Positions 1-5,852 of a stretch of DNA of 6,761 nt are shown here, piece after piece; within the stretch, counting starts at the first letter, position 1; every line of letters starts with the position of its first letter. Source of the stretch: Chloroflexota bacterium (GTDB taxonomy: Bacteria > Chloroflexota > Limnocylindria > Limnocylindrales > CSP1-4); NCBI GenBank assembly GCA_013694835.1, contig JACDBP010000238.1, positions 1 through 6,761 of the forward strand, in the 5' to 3' direction. Below the pieces are notes generated by a model. That model worked only from the letters and a program-made list of their open reading frames with translations, was not told where the DNA came from and searched no databases. A program made the position numbers and the translations under genes.

Positions 1-571
1 CGAGGTCCGGCTCGAGCACGAGCGCACGGGCGATCCCGATTCGCTGGCGCTGTCCGCCGCTGAACTCGTGGGGGTAGCGCCGGGCGTGATACGCCATCAG
101 CCCCACCATGTCCATCATCCGGTTGACCTTGCGGCGCCGCTCGGCCGGGGTGCCCAGAGCGTGGATCCGCAGGCCCTCGCCGATGGAGTCGCCGATCGGC
201 GCGCGGGGGTCGAGCGACGCGTACGGGTCCAGGAAGATGATCTGCGTCCGCCGCCGGTACGGGCGCAACGCCGAGCCGCCCAGATGGGTGATGTCGCGAC
301 CATCGAAACGGATGGAGCCCGCCGTGGGCTCGATCAGCCGAAGCAGCAGGCGGCCGACGGTCGTCTTGCCACAGCCCGATTCACCCACGAGGCCGAGCGT
401 CTCGCCCCGCCGGACCTCGAACGAGACCCCGTCGACCGCTTGGACGATCCCGATGGTCCGCTGGAGGATGCCGCCCCGGATGGGGAAGTGCTTGACGAGG
501 CCATGGACCTCCACGAGCGGTGGGCCGTCCGGTCCGGCCGTCGGGGCCGCGGCCGCCTCGTCGATCGCCAT
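1..571 (-). CDS. dppF: DppF-type peptide ABC transporter ATPase, C-terminus cut by window edge
   Basis: This is the second ATP-hydrolysing subunit of a dipeptide/oligopeptide importer, acting on the cytoplasmic face with the DppD-like partner. The 190 visible residues contain the Walker A loop GESGCGKT (63-70) and the ABC signature FSGGQRQR (170-177). The window ends at EPDL, just before Walker B, so Walker B, the H-loop and the oligopeptide C-terminal domain are not seen. The Q-loop segment reads IIFLDPYASLDPR (111-123). Residue 114 is Leu (CTG) where the family normally has the catalytic-coupling Gln (CAG). The ATG at 571 is chosen because GGTGAG lies a few bases upstream. An in-frame GTG at 580 would instead overlap the dppD stop by 4 bases (GTGA) and is a real alternative. 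The gene is last of the visible operon and is probably translationally coupled to dppD. The DppF family assignment is secure; the substrate is not known. Confidence 0.95.
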   Translation of the reverse strand, partial: MAIDEAAAAPTAGPDGPPLVEVHGLVKHFPIRGGILQRTIGIVQAVDGVSFEVRRGETLGLVGESGCGKTTVGRLLLRLIEPTAGSIRFDGRDITHLGGSALRPYRRRTQIIFLDPYASLDPRAPIGDSIGEGLRIHALGTPAERRRKVNRMMDMVGLMAYHARRYPHEFSGGQRQRIGIARALVLEPDL

Positions 572-576
572 GGCGC

Positions 577-1788
577 TCACCGGCCCGCGACCGTGAGCGG
601 GGGGGTTCCCGCCCCTGGAGCCATGGCATCGGCAACGCCAGTTGCCCCGGCGACGGACTTCCCCCGCTCGATCGCGGCCGCGGCGCGGGGCGTCAACCGG
701 CCAGCGGCGTCGTGGTAGAGCCAGCACCTGACGCTGTGACCCGAGCGCACCTCGCGGAGGCCGGGGTGGACGTCGATGGCCATCGTCACGTCCTCGGCCA
801 CGCGGGCGGCACAGCGGGGCGCGAAACGGCAGCCCTTCGGCAGATCGATCAGGTTTGGGACGGTTCCCGGGATGACAGCCAGCTCCTCGGTCACCTGCCC
901 GACCACGGGGATCGAGCCGATCAGGCCGCGGGTGTAGGGATGGAGCGCGTCGCGGAAGAGCGACGTGACGTCGGTCTGCTCGACGATTTCGCCCGCGTAC
1001 ATCACGGCGACGCGGTCGCACATCTCAGCGACCACCCCCAAGTCGTGGGTGATCAGGATGATCGCCGTCCCGGTCTCCTCGCGCAGGTTGCGCATCAGGT
1101 CGAGGATCTGGGCCTGGATGGTCACATCCAGCGCGGTCGTGGGCTCGTCGGCGATCAGGAGCTCCGGCTCGCAAGCGAGTGCCATCGCGATCATGATCCG
1201 CTGGGCCATGCCGCCGGACATCTCGTGCGGGTACGCCTTGAGCCGCCGGTTCGGATCGGGGATGCCTACCATCTTGAGCAGCTCGCCGGCGCGCCGCCAG
1301 GCTGGACCCCGCTTCATGTTCCTGTGCAGCTGGAGCACCTCGGCGATCTGTCGTCCGACGTTCCAGACCGGGTTCAGCGCCGAGGTCGGCTGCTGGAAGA
1401 TCATCGAGATCCGATCTCCGCGCATCCTCCGGAGCTGGTCCGAGGACAGCCTGCGCAGGTCCCGGCCGTCGAATACGATCTCGCCCGCGTCGATCCGGCC
1501 GGGTCTGGCGATGAGCCCCATGATCGAGAGGCTGGTCACGCTCTTGCCGCAGCCGGATTCACCCACCAGCCCCATGATCTCGCCGCGGTCGACGTCGAAG
1601 TCGATGCCATCTACGGCCCGCACGACCCCTTCCCGCGTGTGAAACGAGGTTTGCAGCCCGCGGACCTGGAGAAGCGGCGTATCGCCCCGCTGGCGCTTCG
1701 GCCCGCGCGCTGCTGCCGGCAGCAGCTCTTCGACGACCGTCTCGTCAAGGCGCGGTCCCAGCGACTGGGTGGTCGAGGGTCCGCTCAC
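577..1788 (-). CDS. dppD: DppD-type peptide ABC transporter ATPase
   Basis: This 403-residue ATPase powers peptide import with DppF. It shows Walker A GESGCGKS (76-83), Q-loop Gln132 in IFQQP, signature MSGGMAQR (190-197), Walker B LLIADEP (210-216) and H-loop His248. The ALHPYT segment (281-286) opens the oligopeptide-transporter C-terminal domain. That domain in DppD/OppD usually carries four cysteines (known in some members to hold a 4Fe-4S cluster). Here Cys320, Cys326 and Cys355 are present but the expected fourth position is Asp333. The protein is longer than E. coli DppD (about 327) because of a 37-residue N-terminal extension and an Ala/Gly-rich tail of about 43 residues. It starts at a GTG 7 bases after the dppC stop. 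GGTGA, which overlaps the end of dppC, is a suitably spaced ribosome site. Its stop overlaps a possible GTG start of dppF. Confidence 0.97.
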   Translation of the reverse strand: MSGPSTTQSLGPRLDETVVEELLPAAARGPKRQRGDTPLLQVRGLQTSFHTREGVVRAVDGIDFDVDRGEIMGLVGESGCGKSVTSLSIMGLIARPGRIDAGEIVFDGRDLRRLSSDQLRRMRGDRISMIFQQPTSALNPVWNVGRQIAEVLQLHRNMKRGPAWRRAGELLKMVGIPDPNRRLKAYPHEMSGGMAQRIMIAMALACEPELLIADEPTTALDVTIQAQILDLMRNLREETGTAIILITHDLGVVAEMCDRVAVMYAGEIVEQTDVTSLFRDALHPYTRGLIGSIPVVGQVTEELAVIPGTVPNLIDLPKGCRFAPRCAARVAEDVTMAIDVHPGLREVRSGHSVRCWLYHDAAGRLTPRAAAAIERGKSVAGATGVADAMAPGAGTPPLTVAGR

Positions 1789-1795
1789 GCGCCGG

Positions 1796-2746
1796 TCACC
1801 GGTTGAGCCTGGGGTCGAGCGCGTCGCGCAGGCCGTCGCCCAGCAGGTTGAAGCCGAACACGGTCAGTGACAGCGCGATCCCGGGACCGAAGATCAGCCA
1901 CGGCGCATTGAACAGCTGGCCGCGTTCGAGCCCGACCATCGATCCCCATTCCGCGATCGGCGGCTGCGCGCCGATTCCGATGAACGACAGCGCCGCGACC
2001 TCGAGCACCGCACCGCCGATCCCGAGCGTGCCCTGGACGATGAGCGGCGTGAGCGAGTTGGGCACGATCCGGCGGAGCAGGATCGAACCGGGCGATGCCC
2101 CCAGCGCGCGGGCCGCGGTCACGTAATCCTGTTCCTTGATCGAGAGCACCGATGCGCGCATGACCCGCGCGTACACGGGGATCGCGACGATCCCGATCGC
2201 GACCTGGGCATTGATCAGGCTGTGGCCCAGCGCGCTCACGATCAGGATCGCGAGGATCAGCGACGGGAACGCGAGGACGACGTCCATCAGCCGCATCAGG
2301 CCGTTGTCCATGACGCCCCCGGCATATCCCGCGACGGCGCCGATCAGCATCCCGATCACGATCGCGAAACCGACCGTGACGAACCCCACCTGCAGCGAGA
2401 CGCGGGCCCCGTGTACGACCCGACTCCACTCGTCGCGCACGTTCGTGTCGGTTCCCAGCAGATGCTGTGGACGGTCCGTCGGGCAGCCGAGCAAATGGAC
2501 GCATGGCGGCGACAGCTTTCGGACCCCGGCCTCGGTGCCCAGCAGGACCTTATTGGGCGGGATCGGCGCGATCACGTCGGCGAAAATCGCGGCCAGCACG
2601 AGCAGCGTGATGATGGCAAGCCCTACGACCGCGTTGCGCTGGCGCAGGATGTTGGCGACCGTGTCGCGCCACAGGCCCGTCGTCCGCGGCGCCGCCGGCT
2701 GGTCGCCGAGCAGTTCGGCCGTCGGCTGGGTCACGTTCGCGCTCAC
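1796..2746 (-). CDS. dppC: DppC-type peptide ABC transporter permease
   Basis: This is a 316-residue inner-membrane permease that pairs with DppB to form the translocation path. An OppC-type N-terminal region with the first membrane segment (about 38-60) is followed by an extracytoplasmic loop (about 62-112) containing LLGTD, as in DppC homologues. Further membrane segments lie near 117-140, 157-175, 180-195, 235-258 and 285-305. The cytoplasmic EAA coupling motif runs from about Asp207 to Asn230 (DYVTAARALGASPGSILLRR), the contact for the ATPases. The loop carries two close cysteines, Cys82 and Cys88. The start is GTG at 2746, overlapping the dppB stop by 4 bases (GTGA). Only a weak GGAT is seen upstream, so translation is probably coupled to dppB. 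The frame stays open as far as 3268, but that extension lies inside dppB and is not protein-like. Confidence 0.96.
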   Translation of the reverse strand: MSANVTQPTAELLGDQPAAPRTTGLWRDTVANILRQRNAVVGLAIITLLVLAAIFADVIAPIPPNKVLLGTEAGVRKLSPPCVHLLGCPTDRPQHLLGTDTNVRDEWSRVVHGARVSLQVGFVTVGFAIVIGMLIGAVAGYAGGVMDNGLMRLMDVVLAFPSLILAILIVSALGHSLINAQVAIGIVAIPVYARVMRASVLSIKEQDYVTAARALGASPGSILLRRIVPNSLTPLIVQGTLGIGGAVLEVAALSFIGIGAQPPIAEWGSMVGLERGQLFNAPWLIFGPGIALSLTVFGFNLLGDGLRDALDPRLNR

Positions 2747-3819
2747 GACAGGCGGATCCGCGGGTCGAGCCGGGCGTACGACACATCGACCGCGAGGTTG
2801 ACCAGCAGGTAGACCACAGCGATGACGACCGTGAAGCCCTGGATGACCGCGAAGTCGCGGCCGGTGATCGCGTCGTAGACAGCCAGGCCCACGCCGGCCA
2901 GGTTGAAGATCGTCTCGGTGAGCACCGCGCCCGCCAGCAGCCCGCCCAGCTGCAGCCCGATGACCGTCACCACCGGCAGCATCGCGTTCGGGACGCCGTG
3001 GCGGGTCACCACCTTGATGTCGGGCAGGCCCTTGGCGCGTGCCGTGCGGATGTAATCCTGGCCCAGCACGTCGAGGAGGCTGGAGCGCGTGATCCGGGCG
3101 ATGATCGCGAGCGGGATCGTGCCCAGCGCCACCGCCGGCAGGATCATGTGGCGGAATGCGTCGGCGAGCACGTTCCACTGCCCGGTGATCAGCGCGTTGA
3201 GCGAGTAGATGTTCGACGTGAAGTCGAGCAGCACGCGGGGCGGGCCGGCCAGCGCCTGCAGCCCCCACACCTCGACCAGCGGGCGGATCGACACGCCGGA
3301 GGTGAGCCGGCCGGATGGGGGCAGCGCGAACGGCGTGCCCCTGAGCAGCAGCCCGAACACGAAGGCCAGCAGCAGCCCCAGGACGAAGATCGGGATCGAC
3401 ACTCCCAGGTTGGCGACCATCATCGTGACCACGTCGATCGGCGAGTTGCGCTTGTAGGCGGAGATGATGCCGAGCGGGATCCCCACGAGCAGCGCGAACG
3501 CGAGCGCGTACACGGTCAGCTCGAGGGTCAGGGGGAGTCGCTGGACGAGCAGCTGGGTCACGGGCAGCGACGTCTTCGTCGACGCCCCGAGGTCACCCTC
3601 CGCGAGCTTGCCGAGATAGGTCGTGAACTGAACCGGGATCGGCAGGTCGTAGCCGTTGCGACGGTTGAAGTCGGCGCAAACAGCGTCCGTGGCGCGTTCG
3701 CCCAGCTGCGCCCGACAGGGGTCGCCCGGCAGGATCCGGGCGGCTGCGAAGACGACGAAGATGACTCCGAACAGGACGGGGATCGTGAGCAGCAGCCGCC
3801 GGACGATGAAGCGGGTCAT
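2743..3819 (-). CDS. dppB: DppB-type peptide ABC transporter permease
   Basis: This is a 358-residue inner-membrane permease, partner of DppC. The N-terminal membrane segment (about 9-28) runs into ARILPGDP, the usual DppB/OppB start of the extracytoplasmic region. Membrane segments follow near 99-121, 133-158, 223-245, 276-302 and 327-345. Between 159 and 218 is an external loop with LPPSGRL, as in E. coli DppB. The EAA coupling motif is DYIRTARAKGLPD (255-267), and the C-terminus ARLDPRIRLS is typical. Similarity to E. coli DppB (recalled, about 339 residues) is strong around ILPAVALGTIPLA and the EAA loop. Cys35 and Cys48 lie in the first external loop. The ATG is preceded by AAGG with 7-base spacing. 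Its stop overlaps the dppC start. It lies 90 bp downstream of the binding-protein gene, beyond a hairpin. Confidence 0.97.
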   Translation of the reverse strand: MTRFIVRRLLLTIPVLFGVIFVVFAAARILPGDPCRAQLGERATDAVCADFNRRNGYDLPIPVQFTTYLGKLAEGDLGASTKTSLPVTQLLVQRLPLTLELTVYALAFALLVGIPLGIISAYKRNSPIDVVTMMVANLGVSIPIFVLGLLLAFVFGLLLRGTPFALPPSGRLTSGVSIRPLVEVWGLQALAGPPRVLLDFTSNIYSLNALITGQWNVLADAFRHMILPAVALGTIPLAIIARITRSSLLDVLGQDYIRTARAKGLPDIKVVTRHGVPNAMLPVVTVIGLQLGGLLAGAVLTETIFNLAGVGLAVYDAITGRDFAVIQGFTVVIAVVYLLVNLAVDVSYARLDPRIRLS

Positions 3820-3835
3820 CTCCGCGCCTTCGAGT

Positions 3836-3847
3836 GACGTGCACGTC
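3836..3847. repeat. Perfect 12-bp palindrome GACGTGCACGTC upstream of dppB
   Basis: GACGTGCACGTC equals its own reverse complement. It lies 16 bp upstream of the dppB start codon and partly precedes its AAGG ribosome site. Its core CGTGCACG occurs once more in the window, in the divergent promoter region at 5854-5861. It could be a protein-binding site or, in RNA, a 4-bp stem with a UGCA loop. Function is inferred only. Confidence 0.4.
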
Positions 3848-3854
3848 CTGGATC

Positions 3855-3887
3855 GTCAGGGACGCCGCCAACGGCGACGTCCCTGAC
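3855..3887 (-). repeat. Intercistronic hairpin between binding-protein gene and dppB
   Basis: An inverted repeat has a 10-bp outer stem (GTCAGGGACG / CGTCCCTGAC), one C/A mismatch, a 4-bp inner stem (CGCC/GGCG) and a 3-base loop. On the transcript it starts 22 nt after the binding-protein stop codon and ends 35 nt before the dppB start. No U-run follows in the direction of transcription, so it is not a classic intrinsic terminator. Such structures between a binding-protein gene and its permease genes are known to protect the upstream mRNA from 3' decay, giving more binding protein than membrane subunits. That role is inferred here; partial termination is also possible. Confidence 0.7.
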
Positions 3888-3909
3888 AGCGTTCACGAGT
3901 CGGCGTGGA

Positions 3910-5682
3910 TCACGCCGGAGCCGGGGGATTGAGGAAGCCGCCGAACAGTGCGGGGAAGTAATCGAAGGCGCCGCCGTTCCCGACGTGCAGCTCGTGCTTG
4001 GCGTCCCACTGGATGGCATAGGAGAGCACCACGTCGTTGGCGTCGAGCTCGCCGCCCTTGTGGAACGTGACGCCCTGCTTCAGCGTGCAGGTCCAGACCT
4101 TGAGGTCCGCGCTCGGGTCGCACGATTCGGCGAGCACCGGCTTGACCTCGACACCGCCGAGCTCGTAGCCGTACAGCGACTCGAAGATCTGCTCGCACGC
4201 GCGCAGCGCGTCGCCGTCCGACTCGTCGCCGCAGTACAGGCCCGAGGGCTCGCTCTGCTGCATCCACACGAGCTGGTTGCGATCGCCCGGCGTCATCACG
4301 GCAAGCTGCTCGTTGCCGATCGGCGACGAGTGGGCACCGTCGACGTCCGCGCGGAAGGCCGTGGCCGACCCGACATGGGCGATCGGGACCATCGGGACGT
4401 GCTGGCGGATGAGGCCGTTCGCCTCCGCGTAGATCTCTCCGCGCTTGGCAGGATCCTGCTCCGCGGAGCCCTGCTTGAGCAGTGCCTCGACATCCGGGAA
4501 GTGCGGGCCGAACGCGTCGTTCGCGCCTGTCCCGAAGTGGTAATCGAGGAAGTTCGTGACGTCGGGATAGTCCGCGCCCCAGCCGAGCAGGAAGAGCGGG
4601 AAGTCGCCCTTCGAGGAGTTCGTCAGGTACGTGGCGTCCTCCTCGACGACGATCTCGACGTCGATCCCGAGGTTGTCCTTGAACTGGGCCTGGATGTCCT
4701 GCGCGACCGCGGGTGGGTTCGGCAGGTAGCTCCGGGTCTTCGTCCGGTAGTGCATCTTGTATGTCTGCGCGAAGTCGAACCCGGCCGCCGTGAGCTCCTG
4801 CTTGGCTGCCGCGGCATCGAACTCGTACCAGGCGTCGCCACCGCATCCGCCCGGGATGTCGCACGGCGTGAAGTACTTGGAGGCCTCCGAGCCCGCCGGG
4901 AAGAAGGTGTCGACGATCCGCTGCCGGTCGATGCCCTTGGCGATCGCCTGGCGGACCTTCTCGTCGTTCCATGGCGCCTGGTCGACGTTGAAGCCCATAT
5001 AGAAGACGTTCAGGCCGACGCGATCGAAGAGCGCCAGCTCGGGGTTGTCCTTGACGGCCTGGAAGTCGTCCGTGCCGACGTTGTCGATCCCGTCGACCGT
5101 GCCGATCGCAAGCTCCTGGAGGCGCTGCGTGGCCTCCTTGCTCCACCGGATGATCGCGGTGGGCGACTTGGCCGCCTCGCCCCAGTAGGTCGGGTAGGCC
5201 TCGAGCGTCAGGTGGTCGCCCGCGATCCACTCCTTGAGCTGGTACGCGCCGGTGCCGTTGGCATCGCGCACGTACGACTTGTCCTTGGCGTGGGCCTGCA
5301 GCCAGTCCGCGTCCTGGATGTTGTTCGATGCGAACGCGATCTTGGACAGGAACGCGACGTCCGGTTGGCACAGGTGGAACTCGACCGTGTACTGGTCAGC
5401 GGCGACGATCTGGCTGATGTTGCCGGTGTACGCCCGTCCTTCGAACTGGGGCGGGTTCGCACAGTCGATCGCCGTCTCGGGGTACGAGGTCGCATCGAAC
5501 GGTGCGCTGCTGGCGGCCGATGCCGAGGCCGATGCCGAGGCCACCGCCGATGGCGACCCGCTGGCGGCGGACGGGGATGCCGAGCCCGGGCTCGGAGAGG
5601 CCGCTCCAGCGCACGCCGAGAAGACGATTGCCGTCACCGCGAACATCGCGATCAGCGGCAACCACGTGGGTGTACGCGACAT
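3910..5682 (-). CDS. Peptide ABC transporter substrate-binding lipoprotein (SBP family 5), circularly permuted
   Basis: This 590-residue exported ligand-capture protein feeds the DppBCDF-like complex. A signal peptide ends in the lipobox FSAC (lipid-bearing Cys24), followed by an Ala/Ser/Pro/Gly linker to about residue 60. The body is a DppA/OppA-type fold in unusual order. ISQIVAADQYTVEF (89-102), GTGAY (143-147), GLNVFYMGFN (223-232), KVRQAI (242-247) and GWGADYPDVTNFL (367-379) come first; in E. coli DppA these follow the N-terminal segment. LVWMQQSEPSGL (471-482), ESLYGY (501-506), PVLAES (515-520), GVTFHKGG (537-544), DANDVVLSY (547-555) and GAFDYF (571-576), normally N-terminal, close the protein. 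Both joins are in one uninterrupted frame. Eight cysteines besides Cys24 suggest disulfides. ATG at 5682 is chosen: GAGGAGGAG ends 9 nt before it, whereas the TTG at 5691 is only 0-2 nt from that site. Fold family is secure; ligand is unknown. Confidence 0.96.
   Translation of the reverse strand: MSRTPTWLPLIAMFAVTAIVFSACAGAASPSPGSASPSAASGSPSAVASASASASAASSAPFDATSYPETAIDCANPPQFEGRAYTGNISQIVAADQYTVEFHLCQPDVAFLSKIAFASNNIQDADWLQAHAKDKSYVRDANGTGAYQLKEWIAGDHLTLEAYPTYWGEAAKSPTAIIRWSKEATQRLQELAIGTVDGIDNVGTDDFQAVKDNPELALFDRVGLNVFYMGFNVDQAPWNDEKVRQAIAKGIDRQRIVDTFFPAGSEASKYFTPCDIPGGCGGDAWYEFDAAAAKQELTAAGFDFAQTYKMHYRTKTRSYLPNPPAVAQDIQAQFKDNLGIDVEIVVEEDATYLTNSSKGDFPLFLLGWGADYPDVTNFLDYHFGTGANDAFGPHFPDVEALLKQGSAEQDPAKRGEIYAEANGLIRQHVPMVPIAHVGSATAFRADVDGAHSSPIGNEQLAVMTPGDRNQLVWMQQSEPSGLYCGDESDGDALRACEQIFESLYGYELGGVEVKPVLAESCDPSADLKVWTCTLKQGVTFHKGGELDANDVVLSYAIQWDAKHELHVGNGGAFDYFPALFGGFLNPPAPA
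5515..5542. repeat. 12-bp tandem repeat in the linker of the binding protein
   Basis: GGCCGATGCCGA is repeated exactly twice (5515-5526 and 5527-5538) and followed by GGCC of a third copy. On the minus strand it encodes the alternating Ser-Ala part of the linker between lipid anchor and folded domain. The period is a multiple of three, so copy-number slippage would change linker length without breaking the frame. Confidence 0.85.
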
Positions 5683-5691
5683 GCTTGTCAA

Positions 5692-5700
5692 CTCCTCCTC
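5692..5700 (-). promoter_or_regulatory. Strong ribosome binding site of the binding-protein gene
   Basis: GAGGAGGAG, read on the minus strand, contains AGGAGG and lies 9 nt before the ATG at 5682. It is the best Shine-Dalgarno in the window and decides the start: the upstream TTG at 5691 directly abuts it. The other operon genes have weaker sites, consistent with higher production of the binding protein. Confidence 0.8.
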
Positions 5701-5724
5701 ACACAGCCCGCCGGCCGGAAGCCA

Positions 5725-5734
5725 TGAGGCCTCA
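5725..5734. repeat. Perfect 10-bp palindrome TGAGGCCTCA in the leader
   Basis: TGAGGCCTCA is self-complementary and lies about 43-52 bp upstream of the binding-protein ATG, inside the predicted untranslated leader. It could be an operator or simply chance in GC-rich DNA. Nothing else in the sequence assigns a role. Confidence 0.3.
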
Positions 5735-5747
5735 GATCCGCCGCGCG

Positions 5748-5791
5748 GGCACCCTTACCCGTCTCGCGGCCAAAGCCGGCTCGCGGGTGCC
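5748..5791 (-). promoter_or_regulatory. Possible structured 5' leader of the transporter mRNA
   Basis: On the minus strand GGCACCC (5791-5785) is complementary to GGGTGCC (5754-5748), enclosing 30 nt that contain a smaller stem CGGC-UUUG-GCCG (5778-5767). The first arm begins about where transcription should start if the -10 at 5801-5796 is used, so the mRNA 5' end would sit in a stem. No known riboswitch consensus was recognised. The region 5683-5899 otherwise holds only the promoters and palindromes listed here. Confidence 0.4.
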
Positions 5792-5795
5792 GGGA

Positions 5796-5825
5796 AGCCT
5801 AGCACCGCGGCTCCGCGAACGTCAC
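5796..5825 (-). promoter_or_regulatory. Candidate promoter of the transporter operon
   Basis: Read on the minus strand, an extended -10 TGCTAGGCT (hexamer TAGGCT, 5801-5796) lies 18 bp after GTGACG (5825-5820), which matches four of six bases of TTGACA. Transcription would start near 5788-5791, giving a leader of about 107 nt before the ATG. The TGN extension strengthens the call, but high-GC promoters are hard to recognise by eye. Confidence 0.45.
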
Positions 5826-5836
5826 CTGCCGAGCAC

Positions 5837-5847
5837 GGTTCGGAACC
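5837..5847. repeat. Short inverted repeat GGTTC-G-GAACC in the divergent region
   Basis: Two 5-bp arms flank a single G. It lies between the two candidate divergent promoters, upstream of the transporter -35, where a regulator could act. Short, so chance is possible. Confidence 0.3.
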
Positions 5848-5852
5848 CTGTT

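Noticed and set aside
520..1806. 428-codon plus-strand frame
   Set aside because: Antisense to the DppD-like ATPase, which has all ABC motifs. The plus-strand product has no recognisable motif.
2747..3268. N-terminal extension of the dppC frame
   Set aside because: The frame is open upstream, but the extra residues are an out-of-frame reading of dppB. The GTG at 2746 gives a normal-length DppC with the usual 4-base overlap.
3855..3887. Intrinsic terminator between binding-protein gene and dppB
   Set aside because: No U-run follows the stem on the minus strand, and the downstream genes clearly belong to the same transporter.
3893..5371. 492-codon minus-strand frame overlapping the binding protein
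   Set aside because: A shifted reading of the same DNA with Arg/Gly/Pro-rich, low-information content; the other frame encodes the motifs and has the signal peptide and ribosome site.
3910..5682. Permuted order explained by a frameshift or misassembly
   Set aside because: A single open frame crosses the seam without stop, the codon style is uniform, and signal, lipobox and ribosome site are in place. Read-level checking is still needed to exclude it fully.
5683..5691. TTG at 5691 as start of the binding-protein gene
   Set aside because: It directly abuts the GAGGAGGAG site, leaving no proper spacing; the ATG at 5682 has 9-nt spacing.
3985..5727. Long 580-codon open frame on the plus strand
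   Set aside because: It is antisense to the binding-protein gene, whose protein is clearly recognisable. Its translation is rich in Arg, Val, Leu and Asp without any domain pattern, as expected from third-position GC bias.
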